Part shown: piece after piece, positions 20,940 to 34,428 of the stretch
How positions within the stretch are numbered: position 1 is the stretch's first letter
Layout: every line of letters starts with the position of its first letter
Assembly: GCA_010015655.1 (NCBI GenBank)
Contig: ML976751.1
Span: 149,045 to 213,044 of the forward strand
Length of the DNA stretch: 64,000 nucleotides
Direction: 5' to 3'
Source of the DNA: Bimuria novae-zelandiae CBS 107.79
Lineage: Eukaryota; Ascomycota; Dothideomycetes; Pleosporales; Didymosphaeriaceae
Notes under the pieces: generated by a model
Seen by the model: only the letters and a program-made list of their open reading frames with translations
Databases searched by the model: none
What the model was told of the DNA's origin: nothing
Program-made: the position numbers and the translations under genes

Positions 20940-22182
20940 GCAGCGGCTAGCATTAGTATTAACTAGCTAGTAATTATTATTATACTCTAGTTAAGTAATA
21001 ATAGTTTTCTTATTAACTTTATATAGTAAATCTTATCTAAAGTTAAAGTAAATTTAACTTAAGTAATAGCGTGCTAAGCCTATAAGGCTTATTAAGCCTT
21101 TAACTTGTTACGATCACGAACCATACAGGAACAAGGAGACCAGACAATTACGCTAAGGAAGTAATTGTTAGCAAAATAACTAGGTCGCGGGAACACACGA
21201 AGACGCGGGGCAGCTTAGGTTAGTAGTTACGTAATATAGTCCCGCCTAAGCGAGAAGTCTAAGGGACTATAAAAGTCTAAGGGACTATAAAAGTCTAAAG
21301 GACTACAAAAGTCTAAGGGACTATAGAAGTCTAAGGGACTACAAAAGTCTAAGGGACTATAAAGGCTTAGCAGGACTATAATAGCGATTTAAAAAATAGT
21401 AAGGACTAGGATAAATAGTATATAGTCTAATAATTTCTCTATACTTCTCCTACTCCTCGTAGTTAACTTAACATACTACAAGTATATTTTCTATAATAGA
21501 TTAGTAAATCTCTTAGTTAGTTATTTTATAGTTTATTATAAAATTAAATTATTTTTAAAAACTACCTCGTAGCTATTTCTAGCTTTTAACTACTAAATAT
21601 CTATAAGGCACTTCTCCCTTAACCTATTCTCCCTTAACCTAGACTAGGCTTAGGTACGTAGAGCCCTTGTAACATAACTAAGGTAACGTATGTTAAAATA
21701 ATAGCTAATAGACCTCTAGGTGTCTTTACAGTTAGCTTTATACTACCTTATATAGTAATCTTAATATAGTCTGTTCTTACTTTTATAAAGTTATTAGCAC
21801 TAGTCTTATACTCTCTTATCTATTTAGGCTAGGACTCCGTATTAATAATATAAGTATTTAAACTAGGATTAAGTATAAATTAGTTACTTAATGAGTTATA
21901 GTTATTAAAATTATTAAGCGTTAATAAAGCCACTAGCTTCTTAGTAGGTTTAATACTATTATTAAGTATTATATCCTTATTACGCTTATCACGTTCGTCG
22001 CGCTTATTAACCGTAACGGTATTAGATACTATATATTATGCTATATAGGTAGATAGATTAGAAAGAGGCTTACTATTATTAATAATAACTATTATTTTAA
22101 AGGTTAACTAAGTTGACTTTTAGTTTTATATAGCTTTCTCTACCTTCGCTTTTAAGCTTAAATTCTTAGTAAAGACTACTAC
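20940..22182 (-). mobile_element. Older Copia element, protease-region remnant
   Basis: AT-rich and RIPed. On the minus strand a stretch near 21660-21800 reads FIKVRT.DYIKITI.GSIKLTVKTPRG...ILTYVTLV, which resembles the region around the protease of Copia polyproteins. It is the left part of an element cut by the Gypsy insertion at 22183; the other part is at 35832-37030. The left LTR was not found. Confidence 0.5.
21255..21362. repeat. 18-bp minisatellite, six units
   Basis: Six consecutive units of AAGTCTAAGGGACTATAA with G/A and T/C variants. Identical spacing without spacers excludes a CRISPR array. Confidence 0.9.
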
Positions 22183-22567
22183 TGTAACAGGAACAATCGC
22201 TCGTCGACACGAGAACCCTTAGCTAGTTAAGACAGGATTTTAAGATTATCCAAAAACCAACACTTATCCGTATTAGACCAATTCCGGATCTATCAGACCG
22301 GTGGGGAACTACGGGTCCGATTCGGACCTATTTTGGATCTATTAGACTGACGGTCAACCTATGGCAGATATGTGCTAGCTAGCTATCTAGGAAAAGGTAT
22401 TTAGAGGAGCTTAGGGCCTTTGTAGTTTAGTACCTTTTCCGTATCCTTTTGTACCAGACCTATAGGCACTTAATTTATTTAAGGCTATATTTTTATATAC
22501 GCACTCCTATATGCCTCCACTAAGAAATACGCTAATATTAATCCTTTAAGTAATCTACGCTAATATA
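22183..22567 (+). repeat. 5' LTR of Gypsy family 1
   Basis: 385 bp, starting TGTAACAGGAACAATCGCTC. Its first ~35 bp is unmutated and the rest moderately RIPed. Other copies of this LTR: 35448-35831, 51485-51870 and 63938-64000. Confidence 0.9.
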
Positions 22568-23977
22568 TTATATAGAAAAGGTTACTACTACTAGTAATAG
22601 CTTTAAAAAATATTATTATAAGAATAAAACGGACCCGCGTTAGTGCGTCCCTAGTTTTCTTTATAAGTAGGATTCTAGAAACCTCTTACTAAATAAAGCT
22701 TTTAGGTTTAGAACTCCTAATTATAAATAAATTAAATTAATTTTAGAAAAGTCGCGTAGAGTTACGCTAAGGTAGAAAAATAGTAACTACTAATAACTTA
22801 TAGACTTAAAATTAAACGTTAATATCTATTTTATTATTCTTAAGAATAGCACGGCAGGAGGCGCGGAGTTAGACTTAAGGAGACTATTAGCCACCCCTAG
22901 AACCTTTAAAGAGTAAAGAAGACAAAGAAAGTAATAATACTTTAAATAATTTATTATTAGACCTAGAGCTAATTTAGTTTAATCTACTAACCTAATAATA
23001 GCTCTTTAGAACTAATTGCGTTAAATGCAAGCATAATTAAAGTAATTAACTAAAGAATTCTAAGCTAGGAACTAAGCCTAGCTTATAATTAAATCGCCCC
23101 TAATAGTCCTCTAATACTAGTCCGAATTTCTCGCTACTATTATAGCAAAGCTATCTAAGCAAACTCTTAAGATAGAATTCTTAATTAATAAGAAAGAACC
23201 TACCTTTCCTTAATAGTAAGTATTAATTAGGGACTATCTTAAGATTAATATAAATTACTATCGAAGTGAACGTGCTTATATAGTATTAGTATAAAAATAT
23301 ACTTCTAGTACTATTTGTAAATATTTAGAACCCTAGTACCTAGCTACTTTAAATACGTTACGGTTTAAGAATACTAAGAAGATAATTAAACTACTATTCT
23401 TCTTCTTTATATTTAGTAATAAAGAAGCTAAGTACTGGACTACATTTTAATACTTAAAAATAATCTCTAAAGAAACTTTCTTTGCCTTTAAAGCTAAGTT
23501 TATTAGTATAGCTATCTAAGGCAAAGTTTATAAGAATAAATAGTCTTTATTCTTATAGGAAAAGATAACACTATCCTTAAAAGTTCTAAATATAGGATTT
23601 AAGCACCTATAAAATAATTCCTTTAAGAAAATAGTAGCCTACCTAATAGCGTTTAACTTAGAAACGCGGAATACACTAATAAGACCATTTACTTACTTTA
23701 TAATTAGTATAAATTAACCTCTGCGTTAGAAGAACTATAAAGAAGAAATTTACCTTAGTACTTTAATTAAGGTACTATATAGGCTTATTAAGAAATCTAC
23801 TGTAAACGTGCCCTAAGATAGGATAGTCCTACTATTATAACTTTTAATAATATAGAGAAGTTCTAACTCCTACTATAACTATAAAAAGTTAAAATATTTT
23901 ATTAAAAATTGCCCTTAACCCCGCGTCCACGAGATCAGAGTAGAACTAGACTCTAATTAAGAATACGTTAATACAGA
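22568..23977 (+). pseudogene. Gypsy family 1 gag, RIP-inactivated
   Basis: Heavily AT-rich. The frame is best followed near its end, where NSYYNYKKLKYFIKNCP (23860-23915) is a RIP-altered CCHC zinc knuckle; two Cys and one Gly positions have become Tyr or Lys. The frame resumes after the nested Copia at 30170. Confidence 0.7.
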
Positions 23978-24230
23978 TGTCTGCACAGCCTCGCCTTCCG
24001 CACTAAGGGAACTATGTAACCCTATCATACCCCTGTACCCCCTCACTTCTAGTTAACCTGATACTGTACCGAAACCCCTTCGCCTCCACACCACCTGGTA
24101 CTCTATCGCATCCACAAGAACTAGAAGGAAGGTATATAGAACTATTATAGCACACACACAAGACAAGACAGACACCAGATACCAAAGACAGAGAGTTACT
24201 TATTTATTCCTTGCTACCTGTGAACCGACA
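23978..24230 (+). repeat. 5' LTR of the nested Copia
   Basis: 253 bp, partner of 29917-30169. The same LTR family forms the solo LTR at 33175-33414. Confidence 0.92.
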
Positions 24231-24557
24231 CTAATTAGTAGTTACCCTTACAGTCGATGCTATAAGAGATAACCACAGTCAGCAAGGAGAACTAGAAGTG
24301 ACACAACAAGGGGTATAGCAATACCCTAAACCGTGTGCTAACAAGACCCTAAGCGTTTACCTAGGTCTCCGCGTCTATCACGCCTTCGCCAGAAGCTCGC
24401 GCGTTGTAGCCTACCACTAAGTAACAAGGACTCTAAGCGTTTACCTAAGTCCCTGTCTATTACGCTCTATAGTACCCGCTACTAATAGTACTATTAATTA
24501 ACCTACGTCTTACTCTTTTAAAGAGACGCCTTACGACCCCTAAATTGCTTTCCTACG

Positions 24558-27500
24558 ATGCCTTTTACCAACTATCTCACGAAGGAAGAACAGGCGCTTA
24601 TTAATAAGGATAGCTAGGGCTAGCCCCTTAATATTAATAAGAATACAGACATTACGAAAATTAACATAAAGAGTGTAAACATATACATCCTCTTCTACTA
24701 CCAAATCTCCCGAAACAAAGAATAGGAGGACTATAAGCTATAGGAGCAAATAACTATTATCTTTAAAAGATAGCTAAAAGAACTCTTTAATAAAGGCAAC
24801 AAATCTCTTATTACTAAATTCTAAGACTACCTACGCAAGCAAGGCGTCTTTATAGCTAAGAATAGTAAGTTAATTACTTATAATATCGCAGAAGCGCTAC
24901 AGGGTAACTATTATAAATAGACTAATAAAGAGGTTACTCACTAGCTTAAAATAAATAAGAGGTTTAACTTGCGCTTTAATCCAAATCTTGCGACATTGCC
25001 TCTATACAATACGCCTCTATTATAGCAATCTTCTTAATAACCCTTTACGCACCTTGCTTTTCCTTAACTAGCTCTAACAGCACGCACTATCTACCAACCT
25101 ATACCTCTACTAAAATAGTAGCCTACTACATACCTGCCCCCTTATTAGTAGCACAACGCGCCTTTATCCTCTACGCAGCAGCTGAACCAGTATAATACGT
25201 ACAACCCCTATCTGTAGCACGAAAGCCCTATAGACGCCACACGTCTTAACAACACACATTAACTTATTACAGACCTTTGCAAGCTATACGATAATAAGAA
25301 GCGCTTTAAAAGTAAGCTATATAACGTGTTTAACACTAAATTTAGAATCTTCTAAGACAATTGCAGCAAGATAGGGCTACCTAAGCAACACTAGGATCGA
25401 GCTTTTTCTATTATACTAAAAGATAGAGCGTCCAACTACTACTATAACTACCTCGCGGGTCAGGGCTATAATCTTAAGACAATAATAGGTATAATAAAGA
25501 GCCACTTCCACAATAAGGAGAATTATTAATTATACCTTAGCAAGTAGAGAATAATTACGCTGGCATGTATAATTAGCGCCTACCTTAATAAATCTTGTCT
25601 TAATACTCTCTAATTACTTATTAATAAGCTCTAGAAGCTTTAACGCGGGTTAGGCTATAACTACTAAGGTAATAACGTGCTACGCGAATAACTACTTAAT
25701 ACGTATAGTAGTATTAAGGACTAAAATCTTGCCCTCTTCGCCCTAGCGCCTACTTTTAAAGGCCTCTACTCTACTCTATACTTATTTATTAGCGCTACTA
25801 CCCGCTCGCGCGAGGCGCGTAATCCAAGCCTAATATAATATACTACTAATAAAGAGTATTAGAACTACTATAACCTCTAACACCCCTATAAGGACGACTC
25901 TAACGCAAATGGCCATAAGCAGTACTAGACTAATAAGACCTATAGAGGTAAAGGCTTATAGAGAGGTTAAGGTAATAAATTATAAGGATTCTTATCGCGC
26001 TTCTCGCCGCAAGACGTTAACAACTATAGACTTTATTAAGGCAACTCTTAAGGATCACCTTTCTAATAGCTACTACAACCTAAGTAATAGTAATCTTAGA
26101 AGAAATACTTTATCTATAGTAAGCCTAGCTACTAATTAATAAAGCACTCTAGTGACGAGCGCAAGTAATCTTATAATAAATTTCGCTAAATAGTGTTAGC
26201 CTACTTATATAACGCGTAACCTAACGTCGCTGACTTTTACGCTTTCCTAACTAAGTGTAAAGGTATTAAAATTAATAATAAGGCCTAGTAGATGCTCGCT
26301 ACTAAAATAATAACTAAGAGAGATTAGTTTATTGCTAAGTTCTTTAGTACAATTAATAGCAATTAGACAATTACCTACTTAAATAACTAAGCAATATACC
26401 ACGCGACTACACAAATTAACGCGTTTAGGGCTATAGATAACACGCCCGCCACTATATTTACGTTTAAGGATTAATATAATAAGAAAGTCTTTTAGGGCAT
26501 TATGCCTAACACGGGAGCCTTAGGCGTCTCGACAGCTAGAGAACTACAAGCAACTACTCTATAGGCAGCTATAAGCTTGCAAATAAATACCTTAACAGCT
26601 AGGCAGCACCAAATCCGCTTTGGCAGAGGCTAGGTAATTATATCCATAGGCACCCTACACGTCGACATAGTAATTAGTAAAGTCACGTTCCACGTGCTAC
26701 CTACTAATACGCCATTCTTGCTCTGTCTAGCCGACATAGACAGACTAGGCGTTAGATATGACAACCTGCGCAACGTACTAGTCCAGGGCAACTAGCTACA
26801 CCCAGTTATACGTAAATAGGGCCATCTATGGCTCCTTATAAATTAACCTAAACGCACCGCAGCCGCTAGCTACCACCTTATAAAGACTAAGCTACGCTAG
26901 CTCTACTAACAATTTAGCCACCTATTAGCTTATTAGCTCTACGACTTGCTTATTCGCGCTGGCCATAATAACGTCTATAAGAAGCTTATTAACAAGCTTG
27001 TTAAGTACTACTAATAGTGCTAACTAAATTAGAAAGCACCTAAACGCTTTAGATTTAAGCTTAAGAAACTAGACCTAGACTTTAACTACAAGGTAATTAT
27101 TAATATTATGTACCTAAATAGAAAACCTATCCTATATATAGTTAACGACGCAACCGCCTTTTAAGCTACTCGCTTCCTTAAAGATGCATTAGCCGCAAGC
27201 ACTTAGGACGCTCTATAGCATTACTAGATTAATACCTACCTTAGACTACCTAAGTATCTTGTCTATAACGCCGGCAGGAACTTTATTTCTACTAAATTTA
27301 AATAACTTACTAAGTTACTATTAATTAATATTAAAGAAGTACCTGTAGAAGCTTATAACAGCGTAGGCAAGGTAGAGCGATACTATACTCTATTATAACG
27401 TGTTTTTAAGACTATCTAAGCTAATTTACCTATAATAATAGACAGGTAGCTTATCTTATAAAGGGCTATTAAAGCTATTAACGACACAGTAGGTCCTAAT

Positions 27501-29850
27501 AGCCTAGTGCCTACGCTCCTTATCTTTGGCGCCTACCCACGAATAACAGAAAACTCTCCCCCGTCGCTATTAATTACTTAACGCGCTGCTACTATTAAAA
27601 AGGCTATAAAAGAGGTACGACAGGTACATAAAACGCGTTAAATTAATAATACGCTAGCAACGCGCAATAGACCTACAACGCTTAAAATAACTATACTACC
27701 TATTAACTCTAATGTGCGCGTTTGGCGCGAGAAGGATGGATAGATAGGCCCCTATAAGCTTATTACTATAACGAATAAAACCTGTATAATACAGCTACCA
27801 CATGGCCCTACAAATTTCCGCTCAACGGTTGTTAAGCTGTACTACACGGATACCTCCCCAACAAACAACGAACCAGCCACGCCACTAGCAATTAATAATA
27901 AGGATAATAGCCACCTAATAGATATGCTAGACAACGGAGACGATAATTAGGACAAAGATAGCAAAACTAGTAGGACTAACTAGTATTAAGAACAAGCTTC
28001 TAAACTCCCTTAATAAAAACGCGGCTAACCTAAAAGTAGCAAGAATAAGCCTAAAGCCACTATAGCCCGCACGAACCCTTATAGGACAGCTCGTGCAGCT
28101 CCTATAGTATACACTGTCCACGCAGCGCCTAATAAAGCTCACATAATAGAGGTCTTTATAACGCATAAAGAGAACACTAACTGGCTACTTGCTATACAGC
28201 TGCGCTAAGAGCAAAAGATAACTACACCTAGTTAACTACTTAAGCTATTAGATAATAAGGAAATTAATAGCCTTATTGCTAATAGAGTCTTCCGCTTTAA
28301 ACAATACGATCCCGGTAAGCACTAAGGACGGATTTTTAAATCGCAACTAGTACGCGAAATTAAAGGCAAGACTATTACTACCCTATATAAGAAATTACGT
28401 CTTGTAGTGCAAGGCTATCAAGACGATAGTAAAGTAATAATCCTTACCTAATCGCTAACTATCTAGCGAGCTAGCTAATAAATTATACTAGCTATTACTC
28501 CTTTACTCATGCGTAATAGAGTTCCGTTAATAAATAGAAAGATCTCGCTCTAGCTACGAGATATCACCTAAGCATACGTATAGTCACGCACAAAGCTTAA
28601 CTAAGTAGTTATCGCCTACTTACCTAAGGAAATTAAATACAAGTATCTACCTAGCATATTTATGATAGTTAAGAAGCCTCTATACGGCCTAGCTAAAGCC
28701 AGTACCTATTAGTGGGCAACATACAGCGCTTATTATAAGAAAAAGTTTTACATAAAGACCTTAACGTATGATTCATGCCTGCTCGTGACCACTACTTAGG
28801 ACGCCTTTAGCATAGTAGGCATGCAGACTAACAACACACTTATCCTTATAAATAAACGTTTCTCTAACCTAAAGGAGAAGGAGTTAACATTTATAGCTAA
28901 GCTAAAGGAGAAGCTAATACCTACTACTCTATTAATTTTTAATAGCTACGTCCTATTAATTAATCACACTAGCAAGCTCTTACTATAATAAAAGGATTAG
29001 GGTAAGAAGATTCATCTTATTAACGTAAGCTTAGCTAACTATTAATAATAGTACGTTAAGTAGAGGGCTCACGGCGCCTACATCGCGAGCATTTACTAAC
29101 TAGAGGCAACTTTTAACCTCTCTATTACCGTATAAACTCAGGAGCCTACCGCTAACAACGTTAACGCGTTAAACAAACGCCTATAGTGGCAACTAAATAA
29201 TCTTAATCGTGGCCTCACCTATAAGGCACTTAACCTAGCTTAGGCTAAAGTCTTTATCTTTGTTAACAGCTCCTTTGCAAATAACAAAGATTTAAGTAGC
29301 TAAATTAGCTACATAATTATAGTAGCTATAGAAGATGTTACTAACGCAGAGTTTACTATTTATAGCAATCTTATTTACTAGAGCTCTGTAAAGAGCAAAC
29401 GCGTGACCCAGAGCGTACTTGCATTAGAAATCTACGCAATAGTAAGAGGCATTAACCTCGCATACTCTATTACCTCAACGCTTGCCATAGTTACAAAGCA
29501 GCTTAGTCTGCTATCTCTCCCCCTAGTAGTTTGTACGGACTCATACTCACTGTATGAGTGTATTGTCAAGCTAGGAACGACTAAGGAAAAACGACTAATA
29601 ATTAATATTATGGCCTTACGTCAATCATATAAGAGAAGGGAGTTGTTTAAGGTTCGATAGGTAAATAGCCAAGATAACCCTGCCAACGCTATAATAAAAA
29701 CATCGCTAAATAAAACCCTAAAAACTCTTATTAGTACAAACTCGCTGCGCGTATAAGTTAACGAATAGGTAATACGCAAGGACCCTATAAACTAGCTCTA
29801 ACAACAATAATTATAACAACCACTACATTTATTACCTTCCGACTTTCGCA
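24558..29850 (+). pseudogene. Copia gag-pol polyprotein, RIP-inactivated
   Basis: From ATG 24558 the frame begins MPFTNYLTKEEQALINKD. It then shows a protease-like segment (GIMPNTGALGVSTARE, about 26495), an integrase region (SHLLAYQLYDLLIRAGHNNV at about 26920, then YIVNDATAF near 27140), and reverse transcriptase (VFRFKQYDPGKH, LRLVVQGYQDDS near 28390, KPLYGLAKA near 28670). A RNase H-like region ends with LALEIYAIVRGINLAYS (about 29420), the longest unbroken stretch. Dozens of TAG/TAA codons stand at Gln/Trp positions. The order integrase before reverse transcriptase is diagnostic of Copia. Confidence 0.88.
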
Positions 29851-29916
29851 AACAGCCTCTCCAGCGAGTGTACACCTAATCCACACTTGTTTTTACTATA
29901 AAAGAAAAGCTGCTAG

Positions 29917-30169
29917 TGTCTGCACAGCCTCGCCTTCCGCACTAAGGGAACTGTGTAACCCTATCATACCCTTGTACCCCCTTACTTCTAGTTAACCTGA
30001 TACTGTACCGAAACCCCTTCGCCTCTACACCACCTGGTACTCTATCACATCCACAAGAACTGGAAGGAAGGTATATAGAACTATTATAGCACACACACAA
30101 GACAAGACAGACACCAGATACCAAAGACAGAGAGTTACTTGTTTATTCCTTGCTACCTGTGAACCGATA
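29917..30169 (+). repeat. 3' LTR of the nested Copia
   Basis: 253 bp, ends GATA instead of GACA (one C-to-T). Followed directly by the ACAGA duplication. Confidence 0.92.
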
Positions 30170-33100
30170 ACAGATAAGGAAGTATCTCTAGGAAATAAAG
30201 ACGCCTAGGAAAAGCCTTTGCCCTAGGTATAAGTAAGTATAACCTTTCTAATATAGATTTATTAAAGTTACTAAGTGATCCTTACTTTCGAACCCCCCTT
30301 GTACTTTATTTAAATAGGTACGGGATCTAACTTAATGCCCTTATTAATACTAGTACCTAAAGTTTTCTTTTTATTAATTCTTAAATTATAGCTTTTTTAT
30401 CTTAGTTACTTTATATTCTTATCTAAAAACTACCGTACTACGTTATAGTTTAAGGGTTCTTAAATAAGATTCGTACCCTAGTGGACTAATACATTTATTT
30501 ATATATAAGGATAGATAGGCAAACGATTTACAACTACCCCTTTATAGTAATAGACTTAGGAATATAGGACTATATCTTAAGACTCTAATAGCTTAAGCGC
30601 TTTAAGCTTTAATTAGATATAAAGTAAAATTAGATCTTATAGCTAGTAAAATATCCTAAGACCTACGATCCCTATAAAACTATCTTAATATAGCTAGAAT
30701 AGCTAATTTAGAACTTAGAGGTGTAGTAAGATATTTATCGCCAGGATATCTTATAGGAATAAGAATAATATTATATAAAAAATAGCCCTACAGTTAATTA
30801 TATTAAGGGCCTAATTTAACTGCCTTATCCTCTCCCTCTAAGTAGGAAGATAGTACCCCTACCTTCTTAAGATCCTGCTCTAAGACCTACCCGTTCCGTA
30901 TCTACTTAGCAGGCGATGTAGATACCTATAATTACTTTTATTTTAGTAAACGCCTTTTACTTTAATATAAAAAAGCAAGTTAACCAATTTTTTACTACTT
31001 CTTTATACGAAATTAAACACCTTTTAGACTATATATAAACTTAACACTATACTAAAGATCCTAAAAATACTTATCTTGTTAAAAAATAACTTCCCTAAAT
31101 ATATTATTAGTATTAAGATATATTTAGCAAGACTACAGCTAATAAGCTACTTACGTATTAACTATATAACTATAAGATTATACTTACTAAACCCCTTATA
31201 AACAACTATAGTCCTCTATATAAATCCAGTCTAGAAGAACTAGAGGCTATTAAAAAGTATATTCTAGAATATCTTTAAAAGGGATTTATTAAGTATAGTT
31301 AAAGCCCTTTCGCGTCTCCCATCCTTTATATATAAAAGCTAAACGGAGATTTTCGAATATATATAAACTATTATAAACTTAACCTTCTAACCTAAAAGGA
31401 CTCTTATCTAATTTTAAGAATTAACAAACTTTTAGCTTGCCCCTTTAATGGTAAAATATTTATTAAATTTAATATTTAAGCTATCTTTAACAAAATTTAT
31501 ATAGATTCTAAATTAGAAGAGTACACTACGTTTTAGACTTAATATAAAACTTATAAGTGTAAGGTATTGCCTTTTAGGTTATATAATAGACTAGCCACCT
31601 ACTAGTAATATATAAATAATATTTTTATTAATTATTTTAACAACTTTTATATTACGTACCTAGATAATATCCTGATCTATTCTAACACCGTCGAGGAACA
31701 CATTAAGCACGTTTAGAAGGTATTAGATTATCTCTAGAAAGCTAGCCTCCAAGTCGACATCCTTAAAAGTAAATTCCATGTGACTCGAACCTGATACCTA
31801 GGTTATATCCTTACTAATACTAGTATAGAGGTAGATCCAGCCAAGGTAGAAGCACTACGGAACTAGAAAGCCCCTATAACTATAATAGGTGTAAAGTTGT
31901 GCCTTAGATTTACTAGGTTTTATTAGTAATTTATTAAGGACTTCTCTTATATTATAAAGCCTATTAGTATCTTATAAAGTCCTTAGGTCCTATTTAAATA
32001 GAGTTTAGAGTGTAAAGTTACTTTTTAGTAAATTAAACAGGCGTTACTAGCTATCCCCACCCTCAATTACTTTAACCCTAAACTACCTACTAGGGTAGAA
32101 ACAGACGTATTAAATAGAGTAATTATAAGAGTACTATCCTAGGAATATTTAAATAGAAACGTTTAACTAGTGGCATTCTACAGTTACGTCCTAACTAGAT
32201 CTAAACTAAACTAAAAGATCTATAATAAAGAATTATTTACTATTATTACTACCTTTATTAAGTGGCGCGTAGAACTTACTTTTACCTAAACTATAATCTA
32301 AGTTCTTTTAAATTATTAATCCTTAGAATACTTTATAACTACTAAGGTCCTTAATACTTATTAAGTTTACTAGTATAAAATGCTATCCTTATTTAACTTC
32401 TAGATTAAATACACGCTAGGGAAAAGCAATGCTAAAACTAATATTTTAAATTAATAAGAATAAGATCTTGCGGACTTTAGAGCTATTTAAAATAATAATT
32501 ATAGCTAAGAATTTCTAGGGTCCTATTAACTTAACCCCTAAATTAACTCCAACCTAGCCTAGACCTATATTAAGAAGTCTAATGCTAAAGTCGACGTATT
32601 CGCCTTATTAACTAATAAAGATATTATAAGTCTAGATTCTTATTAACTTATTAAAGCCTTGCTACAGGAGAACTGCCTTAGATTTATTATAAAACGCTAG
32701 TCCTTACTAGAGAAATATTAGATTTAAAATAGTCTTATTCTATATAATAATAGACTATGCGTCCCTCCCAAATCTACTCTATATGCCTGCCCTATCTGGG
32801 AAATCTATAGTTAGAAGTTAATGGCTTATCTAGGTTATATAAAAACCTACTAGTTGCTCTCTTAAAAGTACTACTAGAAAGGAATAGAAGCTACTTATAA
32901 GTAGTATATATAAAACTGTATTCCCTGCTAACGTACACACCTAAGGCAGACCCCTACTCTAGGGTTTTTATATCTATTACCTATCCCTAATAGGCCTATG
33001 TAATATTTATATATTAACTTTAAGAAATTTCCCAAGGACAAGGCTAGGTACAATTAGATTATTGGAGTTATTAATTATTTATCTAAATAAGTAGTATCTA

Positions 33101-34380
33101 TTTATTACTATAAATTAATTAATACCCGCGAAATAGCTAACTTGTTTATATAATAGGTATACTAATTTAGATATTGTCTGCACTGCCTCGCCTTCCGCGC
33201 TAAGGGAACTGTGTAACCCTTGTACCCCCTCACTTCCAGTTAACCTGATACTGTACCGAAACCCCTTCGCCTCCACACCACCTGGTACTCGCTCACATCC
33301 ACGAGAACTGGAAGGAAGGTATATAGAACTATTACAGAACACACAGACAATACAGACACTAGATACCAAAGACAGAGAGTTACTTGTTCATTCCTTGCTA
33401 CCTGTGAACCGACAGATATACTCTAGAGTCTATTATTTCTAATTAAGGTCCTTAGGTTATTTCTACATTCTAATTAAAGTTTTATTAAATTATAGACGTT
33501 AAGGTGAAGCCATCTACCGCGTACTATAAAGAGACAGATAGCTAGACAGAAATTATAAATAAGTATATTAACTAGAGGCTACGCCCCTTTATATCCTACT
33601 ACTAGGATAACTAGAGTTTACTTCTACCCCTAATCGATCGAGCGCAGGTTACCCTACCCTATTTAGCTATTAGCATGTTACTCTACTTGATCCTGTATAG
33701 CTCTAAATCTTATTAAAGTTAGGATTAGAATCCTACCTTATTTACTAAGTCCTAAGATTATTTAAATATTAAAGATACTTAATTACTAGCTAAATAAATG
33801 CATGCTACTTAGTAGCTAGTAAAGGAAAATATAAAATAAGTATAAAACTAAATATAATCTATAATTAATTAACACTATCGCCTAGTTAACTAGAAAGTTA
33901 ATAATATAGTCTACCTGGACGATTATAACCTTATAGTGTTAAAACCTAGCTAAAAGCTATCTAATAAGTAGGAGGGCCCTTTTAAAGTAATAAAATAAGT
34001 TAGTTACTTATATAGACTTAAACTTTCTTTAGGGTCTTAAATCTACGATGTCTTTACTCTAAATCTCTTTTATAAAAATTCTTAAAACCTATTACTAGGA
34101 TAAGAAGCTCTAAAACCGCTAAGTATTTTTATTAATAGAGTAGAGAAATAAGAAGTTAAGGAGATTTTAGTTAGTAAGCTATTTTAAAATACCCTTAAAT
34201 ATAAAGTTAAGTAGGTAGGATATAACCTAAATCTAGTATAATATTTTATATTAAACTTTATAGAAGCCCCCTATAAATTAAAATAATTTTATAATAAGTA
34301 TCTAAATCGCCCTAGACCTCTAAAGGCATTAAGTTAGTAGATTTACTTATAAGTATAAGGAACTAAGTAGTAGGCTTAAA
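30170..34380 (+). pseudogene. Gypsy family 1 pol with chromodomain, RIP-inactivated
   Basis: The plus-strand frame resumes after the Copia insertion. Reverse transcriptase is clear: a SPFASPILYI region (about 31300), YLDNILIYSNTVEEHIKHV (31656-31715, the active-site box with the second Asp of the DD pair changed to Asn) and LGYILTNTSIEVDPAKVEAL. RNase H follows (ETDVLNRVI, about 32100), then an integrase zinc-binding part (CIPCQR, about 32925), interrupted by the solo LTR at 33175. Near 34130-34330, RVEKQEVKEILVSK...YKVKQVGYN and a KLKQFYNKYLNRPRPL tail match a C-terminal chromodomain, which in this clade directs integration to heterochromatin. Stops are TAA/TAG. Confidence 0.85.
33175..33414 (+). 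repeat. Solo LTR of the Copia family
   Basis: 240 bp, same family as 23978-24230 with a short internal deletion near the start. It is flanked by a perfect duplication GATAT (33170-33174, 33415-33419), proof of an independent insertion followed by LTR-LTR recombination. It is much less RIPed than the surrounding Gypsy pol. Confidence 0.92.
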
Positions 34381-34428
34381 AGTTTTAAATTCTAATAGTA
34401 TAAGAAAAAAAATAAAAGAAATCTAATT

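Larger units (their letters stand above)
23978..30169 (+). mobile_element. Full-length Copia retrotransposon nested in Gypsy family 1
   Basis: 6192 bp. LTRs 23978-24230 and 29917-30169 (253 bp each), starting TGTCTGCACAG and ending ACCGACA or its mutated form. A perfect 5-bp target duplication ACAGA lies at 23973-23977 and 30170-30174. The interior holds one long plus-strand polyprotein frame broken by RIP stops. The LTRs themselves are much less mutated than the interior. Confidence 0.93.

Noticed and set aside
21255..21362. CRISPR-like 18-bp repeats
   Set aside because: Head-to-tail units without spacers.
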